NCBI GenBank assembly: GCA_024275895.1
Contig: JAJRYE010000121.1
Span: 1-56,721, forward strand
From: Alphaproteobacteria bacterium
GTDB taxonomy: Bacteria; Pseudomonadota; Alphaproteobacteria; Rhizobiales; BM303
Direction of reading: 5' to 3'
DNA: 56,721 bases
A model generated the notes under the pieces. That model saw only the letters and a list, made by a program, of their open reading frames with translations. It did no database searches and was not told the DNA's origin. A program made the translations under genes and the position numbers. Positions 49,445-56,721 of the stretch are shown in pieces. Position 1 is the stretch's first letter. Every line of letters starts with the position of its first letter.

Positions 49445-49475
49445 AAAAGGGTCCGGCAGTTAACCGGACCCTTTT
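49445..49475 (-). terminator. Bidirectional terminator of the Gly/Tyr-rich protein gene
   Basis: A perfect 12-base stem, AAAAGGGTCCGG (49445-49456) with CCGGACCCTTTT (49464-49475), and a seven-base loop. On the minus strand the stem is followed by seven T, which makes it the terminator of the Gly/Tyr-rich protein gene. On the plus strand the T-run is four bases. Confidence 0.88.
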
Positions 49476-49535
49476 CCAGGTTATTCTGTGGCAGGAGAGG
49501 CACGGGAGGGGTTGCCTGCCCCTGCATTCACAAAA

Positions 49536-49874
49536 TTACTTGGCGGCTTTGGCCGGCGCGGCCGGCGCTTTGGCCGGAGCCTGAGGCATAACACCGTAAG
49601 GGGCACCGTAAGGCGCGCCATAAGGGGCACCGTAAGGCGCATAGCCGTAACCATAAGGCGCATAGCCGTAACCGTAGGGGTTGCCATAGCCATAGCCGTC
49701 GCCGCGGAAATTGGTGCGGGTGTTCATGTTCATGGAGAAGTTGCCATCGCCAAAGCCGTTTCCGTTGAACGGTCCGCCCCAGCCCCAGAAGGCCTGTGCA
49801 TTATCGGCGGCAAAAGCGGCAACGCCCATACCCAGGGCGCCGGCAAGAGCAACTGTTTTGATCATCTTGTTCAT
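49536..49874 (-). CDS. Gly/Tyr-rich exported protein, sulfur-globule-protein-like
   Basis: A 112-residue exported protein. The signal peptide ends at DNAQA near residue 28. The mature part begins [20 protein letters not shown], then [20 protein letters not shown] and repeated PYGA units, and ends in an Ala/Pro/Lys tail. Composition is dominated by Gly, Tyr, Pro and Asn. This is close in style to sulfur globule envelope proteins of purple sulfur bacteria (aromatic start, GDGxFSMxMN, Tyr/Gly repeats, APAK tail). Similar proteins also occur in bacteria that do not store sulfur, so the role is open. Its own terminator and long upstream region suggest strong monocistronic expression. Confidence 0.65.
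   Translation of the reverse strand: MNKMIKTVALAGALGMGVAAFAADNAQAFWGWGGPFNGNGFGDGNFSMNMNTRTNFRGDGYGYGNPYGYGYAPYGYGYAPYGAPYGAPYGAPYGVMPQAPAKAPAAPAKAAK
49595..49690 (-). repeat. In-gene tandem codon repeats encoding GYGYAPY and PYGA
   Basis: DNA repeats of 12 and 21 bases encode three PYGA units and two GYGYAPY units in the mature Gly/Tyr-rich protein. Copies are almost identical at DNA level, so unit number may vary between strains. Confidence 0.8.
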
Positions 49875-50231
49875 GTGTCTATCTCCTAGACGTCATCGTC
49901 CCTCGTTATTTGTTGATCCCCAGGGCGGAGGGTTATGCCCTAAAAACCCGCGAACCTCACGGCTCGAATTTGCATTAGCATTCCCTGATAAGCAATAGGC
50001 GTGCCAAACCCCTAACTGCTTGGGATTATTAAATATTATAAATTTCTAATATATCAGTGTTGCATGATAAGCTGGTAAAATAACATGATAACCCATTGAT
50101 AATATATGCAATATAATGATTTGCACCATTTTGGCGTTGCGCAACACATGCAACAACATTGTTTCAACAAAAGATGCAACCCTTGTTCAGCAAGGCTTGG
50201 AATCTGCTCTCCGGGCGGTAATAATACCAGC
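49875..50231. promoter_or_regulatory. AT-rich divergent region with TGCAAC repeats
   Basis: The 357-base gap between divergent genes is AT-rich from 50020 to 50130. It contains TGTTGCATG (50058-50066) inverted as CATGCAACA (50147-50155), the palindrome GTTGCGCAAC (50136-50145) and another TGCAAC near 50175. A perfect TATAAT lies at 50112-50117 without a good -35. The repeated TTGCA/TGCAA cores look like sites for one dimeric regulator. No gene is seen here; a frame open from 50106 lacks an RBS. Confidence 0.45.
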
Positions 50232-52070
50232 ATGATTGGTCATGATGTCATGAGCAGCGCCCAGATGTGGTTGACATTTGCGATTATCGCCGTGTCAATT
50301 GTCTCCTTCGCCGCCGAGAAGGTCCCGCTGGAGATCACCGCCCTTTTTACCCTTGCCGCGCTCCTGGTTCTTTTTCATTTTTTCCCGCTTCCCGACGCTT
50401 TGGGGCAAAACCGTCTGGCGCCGCGCGTTCTGCTGGCCGGGTTTGCCAATCCGGCGCTGATCACAATCATGGCGCTGCTGGTAATCGGGCAGGGGCTTTA
50501 CCAGACCGGCGCGCTTGAGGCTCTGGCGCGGATTCTTTCCAGCGCCGGCGAGCGCGCGCCGCAACTGATCCTCACCGGCGCGCTGATCAGCGCCGGGGTG
50601 ATCAGTGCCTTCATGAACAATACCCCCGTTGTGGTGCTGTTTTTGCCCGTCATATCGGCTCTGGTGACAAGGCAGGGCGGCACCGGGGCACGCTATTTCA
50701 TGCCGCTGAGTTTTCTTTGCATTCTGGGCGGCATGACCAGCCTGATCGGGTCTTCGGCCAATCTGCTGGTTTCGGGCGTCGCCGAGCGGCTTGGCGCGCC
50801 GCCCATCGGCTTTTTTGATTTTGCCATCCCCGGCGTTTTCCTTGCCGGTATCGGCGGGCTTTACGCCATATTTGTCATTCCGCGCCTGCTCAAGCCGCTC
50901 AAAACCCGCCGCGACAAGGCGGCCATATTGGGGGGCAAGCATTTTATCGCCGAAATCCCGGTCACCAGGGGACATGCACTTGAAGGGGTGGCTTGCGTCC
51001 TTGGCCTGTTCCCCGCGCTTAAATCCATGACGGTGCGCATGATCCGGCGCGGTGACCGCACCTTGTTGCCACCCTTTGAGGATGTCGTGCTGCAAGCGGG
51101 CGATCTGGTCAGCGTCGCCGCCACCCGAAAGACCCTGACCGAGGCGCTCAAATCCGGCAGCAAAATTCTCACCCTCGATGATGAAGCCAAATCCGGCGGC
51201 CAAAAGCACTGGGGCGGGCTGACCCTGGCCGAGGTCATGATCTCGCCCGGTTCAAATCTGGTCGGGCGCACTCTGGCCGAATCGGGCCTGCGCAAGGCCA
51301 CCGGCTTTACCGTGCTCGGCGTGGAGCGACGGGCGCGGATTTTGCGTGTTACCATGAATGAAATCCGCCTTCGCTCCGGCGATATCCTGCTTCTTTTAGG
51401 CTCCCGCAAGGCCATGGCCGAGCTCAGCGCCAATCGTGATCTGCTTCTGCTCGGCGGCTCGCTGCATGATCTCCCCCGGCTCAAACATGCAGGTTTCGCC
51501 CAGATTGTGTTTCTGGTCACCATTCTTGTTGCGGCGCTGGGCATTCTTCCGATCGTTATATCCGCCCTGGGCGGCGCCGGGCTGCTGATTGCCGGCAAAT
51601 GCCTCAATATCCGTCAGGCGGCAAGGGCGTTTGATCGCAAAATCTATCTGCTCATCGGCGCCTCGCTGGCCATGTCGGCCGCCCTTGAGGCCACCGGCGG
51701 CGCGCTCTATATCGCCAGCGCCATGGATACGGCCCTGAGGGGCGTCTCGCCCGCCCTCATGCTCTCGGCCTGGTTTGCCCTCATCGCGGTGCTGACCAAT
51801 GTCATGAGCAATCACGCCACCGCGGCGCTGTTTACCCCCATCGTTATGACCAGCGCCGCCCAGCTCGGCATCGAGCCGGTGATCTTCCTGCATATGCTGA
51901 TCTTCGCCGCCAATTGCAGTTTCGCCACCCCCATGGCCTATCAGACCAACCTGCTGGTCATGGGGCCGGGGCATTACCGTTTCGGCGATTTCTTCAAGGC
52001 CGGCGCGCCCCTTGTCCTTCTCATCTGGCTTGCCTTTTCCCTCTTTGCCCCGTGGTATTACGGAATTTGA
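50232..52070 (+). CDS. SLC13/DASS-type permease with two TrkA-C domains
   Basis: A 612-residue polytopic permease of the SLC13 (divalent anion:sodium symporter, CitT/ArsB-like) family. About five or six helices precede two cytoplasmic TrkA-C (RCK_C) domains at roughly 232-306 (KSMTVRMIRRGDRTLLPPFE, LQAGDLVSVAATRK) and 330-398 (SGLRKATGFTVLGVERRAR, LRSGDILLLLGSR), followed by six to seven helices. The FMNNTPVVVLFLPV motif and MSNHATAALFTPI mark the two half-sites. Permeases with this inserted pair usually move sulfate or related anions. The Gly/Tyr-rich, sulfur-globule-like gene is divergent from it, which would suit a sulfur role, by inference. ATG 50250 is an alternative start; the frame runs to 50106. 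Confidence 0.85.
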   Translation: MIGHDVMSSAQMWLTFAIIAVSIVSFAAEKVPLEITALFTLAALLVLFHFFPLPDALGQNRLAPRVLLAGFANPALITIMALLVIGQGLYQTGALEALARILSSAGERAPQLILTGALISAGVISAFMNNTPVVVLFLPVISALVTRQGGTGARYFMPLSFLCILGGMTSLIGSSANLLVSGVAERLGAPPIGFFDFAIPGVFLAGIGGLYAIFVIPRLLKPLKTRRDKAAILGGKHFIAEIPVTRGHALEGVACVLGLFPALKSMTVRMIRRGDRTLLPPFEDVVLQAGDLVSVAATRKTLTEALKSGSKILTLDDEAKSGGQKHWGGLTLAEVMISPGSNLVGRTLAESGLRKATGFTVLGVERRARILRVTMNEIRLRSGDILLLLGSRKAMAELSANRDLLLLGGSLHDLPRLKHAGFAQIVFLVTILVAALGILPIVISALGGAGLLIAGKCLNIRQAARAFDRKIYLLIGASLAMSAALEATGGALYIASAMDTALRGVSPALMLSAWFALIAVLTNVMSNHATAALFTPIVMTSAAQLGIEPVIFLHMLIFAANCSFATPMAYQTNLLVMGPGHYRFGDFFKAGAPLVLLIWLAFSLFAPWYYGI

Positions 52071-52208
52071 TTTCCAGTCAGCTCCCGACAACTCTTGCAT
52101 GAGATGTTAACCCTTTTGATACAAAATGCGCCCCGGGCCGGGTATGCTGAGGAATTGCGCCTGCACTCAGGCCCGGCACATCAAGTTGAGTACCGGATCA
52201 AACACCCC

Positions 52209-53717
52209 ATGTGGCCCAGCCGAGAAACAGGTTCAGACAAAACAACGAGCGCGGAAACGACGCGGCATCTCAAGGACGCCCGCGACAAGCTTGCAGCTTC
52301 GGCCGGGGGGAAGATTTCCTACAGCTATGAGTTGCTGATGCTCTACGCCCGCAACCAGTTACACATGGCGCTGGGCATTCCTGTTCTGGCGCTCATTCTG
52401 GCGCTGTCCTCGCTGATGTGGATACCGGCCGGGCGCGTGGTTGTCTGGCTCACCGGGGTGCTTCTGGCCCAGGGCGTATTGTTGATTTATTGCCGGTGGC
52501 TGGTGAAACTCCCCGAACAGGAGGTCAAAATCACCAGCTGGGGGCGCAAGCTTACCCTGGCGGAATTCCTTATCGGCATAAGCTGGGCTGGTCTCATCGG
52601 CCTGTTATGGCTGCCCGGGGATCTGGCCAATCATATCTATGTTCTGGCGCTGGTGGTGATCATCGTCTCGGTCCGCGCCATGCTGGCGACCCATTCGCTG
52701 CCCATCGTCTATGCCGGCACCTTGCCGCTCATTTTCACCCTGGCGTTGATGTTTGCCGCTCATGGCGGCATGTTGCACTGGTCTTTGGCCGTGGTGATCG
52801 TCTCGACCGGGCTTTTCTATATTATCCTGGCCCACAAGGTTCACAATACCGCCCTCAACATGATCATGTTCCGCGCCGAAAAGGACGCGCTGATTTCCGA
52901 GCTTGAAGAAGCCAAGGCCAAATCGGACGAGGCACGCCGTTATGCCGAGGACGCCAATCTCGCCAAGTCGCGGTTTCTCGCCACCATGAGCCATGAGCTC
53001 AGAACCCCGCTCAACGCCATCATGGGGTTTGCTGATGTGATGCAAAGCGAAATGCTGGGGAAGCATGCCGTTTCAGCCTATAAGGAATATTCTGCCGATA
53101 TTCACGAAAGCGGCGAGCATCTTCTCAAACTGATCAATGAAATCCTTGACCTTTCCCGTATCGAGGCGGGGCGTTATTCTCTTGATGAGCAGGCGGTTTC
53201 GCTCTCGCAAACCGGCGCCGAATGTATGCGGCTGATCCAGTTGCGCGCTAAAAAACGCGGCGTTGAACTGTTGCAGCAGTTTGAACCGGGCCTGCCTCTG
53301 CTTCGCGCCGATGAAAAGGCTCTGCGGCAGATCTGGCTCAATCTGCTCTCCAACGCGGTTAAATTCACCCCTACCGGCGGACGCATCCTTGTCTCGACAA
53401 GGCGTGAGCTTGATGGCGGCGTTTCTCTTGTGGTGCGTGATACCGGGCCGGGAATTGCCTCCGATGAAGTCGAGCAGATTTTAAGCCCCTTTGGCCAGGG
53501 CTCCATTGCGCGCCAGCGGGCCGAAGACGGCGCCGGGCTCGGCCTGCCGATCGTCAAGGGGCTGGCGGAACTGCACGGCGCCCGGCTGGGCATCCGCTCC
53601 AGGATGCGCCTTGGCACCGAGGTCGCCATCACATTTCCGCCCGAACGTGTTGTTATAAATTCACTCGAACCGCACATCCAGAGCATCATGGATGTTGAAC
53701 CCCGCAAGATAGCCTGA
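52209..53717 (+). CDS. Sensor histidine kinase with six-helix membrane domain
   Basis: A kinase of about 502 residues. The N-terminal 45 residues are charged; about six hydrophobic helices follow (about 50-215) in pairs, with little outside the membrane, suggesting detection of a membrane or lipid-soluble signal. HisKA has His262 in FLATMSHELRTPLNAIMGF, and the ATPase has NLLSNAVKFTPTGG, RDTGPGIA and GAGLGLPIVKG. No receiver domain is attached and no regulator is nearby. The start is uncertain: the frame is open to 52095 with ATG at 52104 and 52209 and no clear SD at either. I chose 52209 because the earlier part is low in family character. Confidence 0.82.
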   Translation: MWPSRETGSDKTTSAETTRHLKDARDKLAASAGGKISYSYELLMLYARNQLHMALGIPVLALILALSSLMWIPAGRVVVWLTGVLLAQGVLLIYCRWLVKLPEQEVKITSWGRKLTLAEFLIGISWAGLIGLLWLPGDLANHIYVLALVVIIVSVRAMLATHSLPIVYAGTLPLIFTLALMFAAHGGMLHWSLAVVIVSTGLFYIILAHKVHNTALNMIMFRAEKDALISELEEAKAKSDEARRYAEDANLAKSRFLATMSHELRTPLNAIMGFADVMQSEMLGKHAVSAYKEYSADIHESGEHLLKLINEILDLSRIEAGRYSLDEQAVSLSQTGAECMRLIQLRAKKRGVELLQQFEPGLPLLRADEKALRQIWLNLLSNAVKFTPTGGRILVSTRRELDGGVSLVVRDTGPGIASDEVEQILSPFGQGSIARQRAEDGAGLGLPIVKGLAELHGARLGIRSRMRLGTEVAITFPPERVVINSLEPHIQSIMDVEPRKIA

Positions 53718-53729
53718 GGATAAGAGGCC

Positions 53730-54467
53730 ATGCGCAACAATACTCCGGCCTGGATCGGTCTTGGCCTTTTGGGCGTTGCCGCCATCATTCTGGTGCTGAC
53801 CCATGGCGACAAGCTCCCCGGCGGGCTGGCCCATGACAGCTTTGCCCGCATCGCCATGGGGGTCGCGCTGCTGATCGCTATCGGCGGCTCGGTCGCCGCC
53901 TCTTACAGCGGCAATGCCGGGTTGTTTTTAAAACAGGCCGTCACCTGGCTCGGGATCGGCCTGGCGCTTGTGGTTGTTTATGCATTTCGCCCCGAACTGA
54001 CCATGGTCGCCCAGCGAACCCTTGGCGCGCTTGTGCCCGGGACTCCGGTTGAGCTGAGTGTGCGCAATCTGCCCTCATCGCGCCAGAGCGCCGCCCGCGG
54101 CACCGTCGCCATCACGGCGGGCCGCGGCGGCCATTTCAGCGCCGATGCGCTGGTCAATGGCTCCCGCGTCACCTTTCTGGTTGATACCGGCGCCTCGGTT
54201 GTCATTCTCACGCCAGAAGATGCGCGCCGCGCCGGCATCAACACCGGCATGCTGCGCTACAGCGCCCCGGTCTCCACCGCCAACGGCAAGACCTTCGCCG
54301 CTCCCGTCAGGCTCAATGAAATCCGTATTGGCTCCATATCCATCCACGATGTGCGGGCGCTGGTCTCCAAACCCGGCCAGCTCTCCACCAGCCTGCTTGG
54401 CATGTCATTCCTGCGGCAATTGCGGTCCTACAGGGTTTCCGGCAATCAGCTTGTGCTTGAACGCTGA
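53730..54467 (+). CDS. Clan AA aspartic protease, TIGR02281 family
   Basis: A 245-residue membrane-bound retropepsin-like protease (TIGR02281). Three hydrophobic helices cover residues 1-90 (AWIGLGLLGVAAIILVL, IAMGVALLIAIGGSVAA, WLGIGLALVVVYAF). The protease domain covers about 120-245, with the active Asp in FLVDTGASVVIL; one such motif per chain means it acts as a dimer. The C-terminal LLGMSFLRQL is the family's second conserved segment. The family is conserved in alphaproteobacteria and its role is poorly known. It follows the kinase by 12 bases (RBS AAGAGG), so it is probably in the same transcript. Confidence 0.88.
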   Translation: MRNNTPAWIGLGLLGVAAIILVLTHGDKLPGGLAHDSFARIAMGVALLIAIGGSVAASYSGNAGLFLKQAVTWLGIGLALVVVYAFRPELTMVAQRTLGALVPGTPVELSVRNLPSSRQSAARGTVAITAGRGGHFSADALVNGSRVTFLVDTGASVVILTPEDARRAGINTGMLRYSAPVSTANGKTFAAPVRLNEIRIGSISIHDVRALVSKPGQLSTSLLGMSFLRQLRSYRVSGNQLVLER

Positions 54468-54516
54468 TCGCTTTACAAGATTCCAGTATATTCGTTTCAT
54501 TGCCGGAGATTGCAAG

Positions 54517-56016
54517 ATGTTCCCCAAACCCCGCCCCGATCTTATGCCCAATACGGCCGAATTTGAACGCCTGCCGCTGATCAAGCCGACCGGCTTTCGT
54601 GAATATGACGCGCGCTGGTTGTTTCCCGACCATATCAATCTGATGGGCTTTCAGGCGCTGGGGCTGGGGCTGGGCACGTTCTTGCGGCAAAGCGATATCG
54701 AGCCGAAGATTGTCGTCGGGCATGATTACCGCGCCTATTCGCAATCGGTGAAATTCGCGCTTGTGAACGGGCTGATGGCGGCGGGGATGAATGTTTATGA
54801 TATCGGGCTGGCAACCACGCCCATGACCTATTTTTCGCAATTCGAGCTTGATATCCCGGCGGTGGCGATGATCACCGCAAGTCATAATGACAATGGCTGG
54901 TCGGGGGTGAAAATGGGCATGGACAGGCCGCTGACTTTTGGCCCCGATGAAATGTCGGCGCTGAAAGAGATCACCCTCGATGCCAGATTCGACATGCGCG
55001 GCGGCGGCAGCTACGAGCTGGTGCCCGATATGGCGCGGCGCTATATCGACAACCTCGTTAATCGGCCCAAACTGAAGAATAAAATCAAGGTGGTTGCCGC
55101 CTGTGGCAATGGCACGGCGGGGGCCTTCGCCGAAGAAATCCTGCGCGGTATTGGCGCGGAAGTGATTCCGATGGATTGCAATCTTGACTACACTTTCCCG
55201 CGCTATAATCCCAACCCGGAAGACATGAAGATGCTTGCCGCCATGTCGGACAAGATCGCCGAGACCGGCGCGGCGGTCGGCCTTGGCTTTGACGGCGACG
55301 GCGACCGTTGCGGTGTGGTGGACAATGAAGGCGAGGAGATTTTCGCCGACAAGGTCGGGGTGATGCTGGCGCGCGATATTTCGGCCCGCTTTCCCGATTC
55401 GCAATTTGTCGCCGATGTCAAATCGACGGGGCTGTTTCTCACTGATCCGGTACTGATCAAAAACGGCGCCAAAACCAATTACTGGAAAACCGGCCATTCC
55501 TATATCAAGCGCCAGACCCATGCGCTGGGCGCCATCGCCGGCTTTGAAAAATCAGGGCATTATTTCTTCAACCCGCCCATCGGGCTTGGTTATGATGACG
55601 GCTTTATCTCGGCGCTGGCCATCCTCGATATGCTGGACCACAATCCGGGCAAGACCATGGCGGATTTAAAACGCGATCTGCCGCAAACCTGGGGCTCGCC
55701 CACTATGTCGCCCGATTGTCCCGATGAGCTCAAATATGATGTGGTCGAGCGCGGCATCGCCCATTTCAAGGCCATCGCCGAAGCCGGCGGCACGCTTGCG
55801 GGCCAGAACATCAAGGAACTGATCACGGTCAACGGCATCCGCATCGTGCTGGAAGATGGCACCTGGGGCCTGCTGCGCGCCTCTTCCAACACGCCGCAAC
55901 TCGTGGTGGTGGTGGAAAGTCCCACCTCGGAGGAAAACAAGATCGCCATCTTCAACGAGATCGATAAATGGGTAGGGCAGCAGCCCGAGATCGGGGAATA
56001 TAACCAGAAGCTGTAA
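54517..56016 (+). CDS. Phosphomannomutase/phosphoglucomutase
   Basis: A 499-residue alpha-D-phosphohexomutase that interconverts 1- and 6-phosphates of mannose or glucose for surface polysaccharides. The four domains are complete: the catalytic loop TASHNDNGWSGVKMGMD near residue 120 (TASHND in place of the more common TASHNP), the metal loop FDGDGDRCG near 257, the sugar-binding GFEKSGHYF near 349 and the phosphate-binding RASSNTPQL near 453. The start ATG 54517 is chosen because it directly precedes the domain; the frame is open to 54058 across the protease gene. It is 49 bases after the protease stop. Similar to NoeK-type enzymes of rhizobia. Confidence 0.92.
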   Translation: MFPKPRPDLMPNTAEFERLPLIKPTGFREYDARWLFPDHINLMGFQALGLGLGTFLRQSDIEPKIVVGHDYRAYSQSVKFALVNGLMAAGMNVYDIGLATTPMTYFSQFELDIPAVAMITASHNDNGWSGVKMGMDRPLTFGPDEMSALKEITLDARFDMRGGGSYELVPDMARRYIDNLVNRPKLKNKIKVVAACGNGTAGAFAEEILRGIGAEVIPMDCNLDYTFPRYNPNPEDMKMLAAMSDKIAETGAAVGLGFDGDGDRCGVVDNEGEEIFADKVGVMLARDISARFPDSQFVADVKSTGLFLTDPVLIKNGAKTNYWKTGHSYIKRQTHALGAIAGFEKSGHYFFNPPIGLGYDDGFISALAILDMLDHNPGKTMADLKRDLPQTWGSPTMSPDCPDELKYDVVERGIAHFKAIAEAGGTLAGQNIKELITVNGIRIVLEDGTWGLLRASSNTPQLVVVVESPTSEENKIAIFNEIDKWVGQQPEIGEYNQKL

Positions 56017-56027
56017 AAGCACCGATC

Positions 56028-56053
56028 GTCATTCCGGCTTTTACCGGAATAAC
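56028..56053. repeat. GTCATTCC-type palindromic repeat, copy 3
   Basis: GTCATTCCGG (56028-56037) and CCGGAATAAC (56044-56053) pair around CTTTTA with one mismatch. It lies 12 bases after the mutase stop. Its outer bases match the copy at 27233. Confidence 0.75.
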
Positions 56054-56064
56054 GGGTAGAAGAC

Positions 56065-56265
56065 ATGATCATAATTTTTAATTTTGCCGCAAGCTTCATT
56101 CTCGTCTCAATTGTTTTCGACCGCCTGCGCGCCTGGACGGATATCCCGGCGCAGAGCTATTCCACCCCCTTCTGGGCCGCCGTGGCGGTGCTCTTTGGCT
56201 GTTTTTACCTCGCCATCAAACTCTGGGTCCGCCATCTGTCGCAAAAAGTAGATTTAAAATCCTGA
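56065..56265 (+). CDS. Small two-TM membrane protein
   Basis: A 66-residue protein. Helix 1 covers about 2-18 (IIIFNFAASFILVSIVF) and helix 2 about 36-53 (WAAVAVLFGCFYLAIKLW), with a short loop DRLRAWTDIPAQSYSTP between and a basic tail. No family is recognised. It stands alone between a palindrome and the toxin gene. A purine stretch (TAGAAG) before the ATG is a modest RBS. Likely real by composition, function unknown. Confidence 0.5.
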   Translation: MIIIFNFAASFILVSIVFDRLRAWTDIPAQSYSTPFWAAVAVLFGCFYLAIKLWVRHLSQKVDLKS

Positions 56266-56325
56266 CGTTCCCGATTTGGTATCTTTCTTCTTGTAACCAG
56301 ATTGGGAATTTGCCCGGGTTTGATC

Positions 56326-56616
56326 ATGCCGATCATAGCTCGGAAAAGGCTCGTTGAATTCTGGCAGAATCACCCGGAAGCCGAGGTGCTTTTGGGGGCG
56401 TGGTTTGCCGAGGCCCGGCGGGCGCAGTGGCAAAAATTTGCCGATGTCAAATCAAGTTTTAAGAGCGTCGAGCGGGTGGGTGAAAGGCTGATTTTCAATA
56501 TAGGCGGCAACAAATTCCGGTTGATTGCTCTTGTTGATTTCCAGCGCCGCAGCGTTTTGATCCGTTTCATTGGTTCACATAAGCAGTATGACCGGATTGA
56601 TGCAGCAAAAATCTAG
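56326..56616 (+). CDS. higB: HigB-family toxin, ribosome-dependent mRNA interferase
   Basis: A 96-residue HigB-type toxin. It begins MPIIARKRLVEFWQNHPEAE and contains AEARRAQWQKFADVKSSF, RLIFNIGGNKFRLIALVDF, and VLIRFIGSHKQYDRID; the K-x-x-x-x-W...H-x-x-Y-D pattern at the end is the family signature, with the catalytic-type His and Tyr present. HigB cleaves mRNA on the ribosome. It precedes a frame that starts at the window edge and should encode the antitoxin (HigA), the inverted gene order typical of hig loci. An in-frame start eight codons upstream is possible. No SD is clear. Confidence 0.88.
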   Translation: MPIIARKRLVEFWQNHPEAEVLLGAWFAEARRAQWQKFADVKSSFKSVERVGERLIFNIGGNKFRLIALVDFQRRSVLIRFIGSHKQYDRIDAAKI

Positions 56617-56677
56617 AGCATGGCACTGTTTGATTGAAACGCAAGGATTCCCAAATCAGTTAAATTGTGATTCAAGT

Positions 56678-56707
56678 TACATACTGGATTGAGGAGGCCA
56701 GTATGTA
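56678..56707 (+). promoter_or_regulatory. Inverted repeat around the RBS and start of the antitoxin gene
   Basis: TACATACTGG (56678-56687) and CCAGTATGTA (56698-56707) are perfect ten-base arms around a ten-base loop ATTGAGGAGG. The loop is the SD sequence, and the 3' arm holds one ATG (56703) and the first base of another (56707). As DNA it is a likely operator for the HigA-type antitoxin; as RNA it would expose the SD in a hairpin loop but pair the bases next to the start. Confidence 0.75.
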
Positions 56708-56721
56708 TGGTTAAGCCCTAT
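56707..56721 (+). CDS. Start of probable HigA-type antitoxin (3' end outside window)
   Basis: Only five codons are visible (MVKPY), with a strong SD (GAGGAGG, 56691-56697) ten bases upstream. The ATG at 56703 runs into a stop after three codons, so 56707 is the likely start. It directly follows a HigB-type toxin gene, where HigA, an Xre-type antitoxin beginning near KPI/KPY, is expected. The assignment rests on position. Confidence 0.5.

Noticed and set aside
56703-56714. ATG at 56703 as the antitoxin start
   Set aside because: It meets a stop codon after three codons; the ATG at 56707 remains open to the window edge.

Overview
The window looks like an ordinary chromosomal segment of an alphaproteobacterium, most likely a Hyphomicrobiales (Rhizobiales)-like lineage. 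The evidence is a gene-transfer-agent (GTA) structural cluster of the Rhodobacter capsulatus type and a backbone order recalled from Sinorhizobium and relatives: feuP-feuQ, ccmI-ccmE-ccmF-ccmH (cycHJKL), degP, a two-component pair, glnE, a large PAS histidine kinase and pepN. Base composition is moderately GC-rich throughout. No tRNA, rRNA, CRISPR array, integrase or transposase was found. The taxonomic call is inference from gene content, not from a marker gene.

Region by region: (1) 1-11462 is the 3' two thirds of a GTA cluster: capsid, adaptor, stopper, tail terminator, tail tube, two chaperone-type genes, a short tape measure, distal tail protein, hub, NlpC/P60 peptidase and the 1311-residue tip protein. 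It is followed directly by a lysis cassette (M15 peptidase, small membrane protein, three-TM holin). All genes are open and tightly packed, which argues for a maintained element rather than decaying prophage. (2) 11542-14111 is a PepSY-type exported protein followed by a FeuP/FeuQ-like two-component pair. (3) 14112-14435 holds a strong terminator and a possible small RNA, then an unknown 490-residue cytoplasmic protein. (4) 16047-24783 is the cytochrome c maturation operon, a flavin reductase on the opposite strand, the DegP-type protease and a second two-component pair. (5) 24775-27089, minus strand, is an overlapping operon of two half-size DUF1538 membrane proteins, a PII-like protein and a CBS-domain protein; this is the best candidate for a poorly described system.

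(6) 27090-36682 is accessory in character: repeat palindromes, small secreted proteins, an array of C-rich hairpins, an MMPL exporter with a small secreted partner, a geranylgeranyl-reductase-like flavoprotein, a possible permuted NlpC/P60 protein, a metallo-beta-lactamase-fold hydrolase, a short-chain dehydrogenase and a thioredoxin-fold protein. (7) 36700-42019 is glnE followed by a four-EF-hand exported protein, an ECF sigma factor, a likely anti-sigma protein and a Spy/CnrX-like periplasmic sensor. (8) 42182-42338 is an 87-bp-period tandem repeat of paired hairpins. (9) 42345-49874 carries the PAS histidine kinase, aminopeptidase N, a winged-helix/TolB/TPR regulator and a Gly/Tyr-rich sulfur-globule-like protein. 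(10) 50232-56721 carries an SLC13 permease with two TrkA-C domains, a third histidine kinase, a clan AA aspartic protease, a phosphomannomutase, a small membrane protein and the start of a HigB/HigA-type toxin-antitoxin pair. Its antitoxin start lies inside a perfect inverted repeat that continues to the window edge.

Functional themes are envelope quality control (DegP, FeuPQ, the ECF/Spy cassette), periplasmic redox and haem chemistry (Ccm proteins, thioredoxin-fold protein) and nitrogen-linked regulation (GlnE, PII-like protein).
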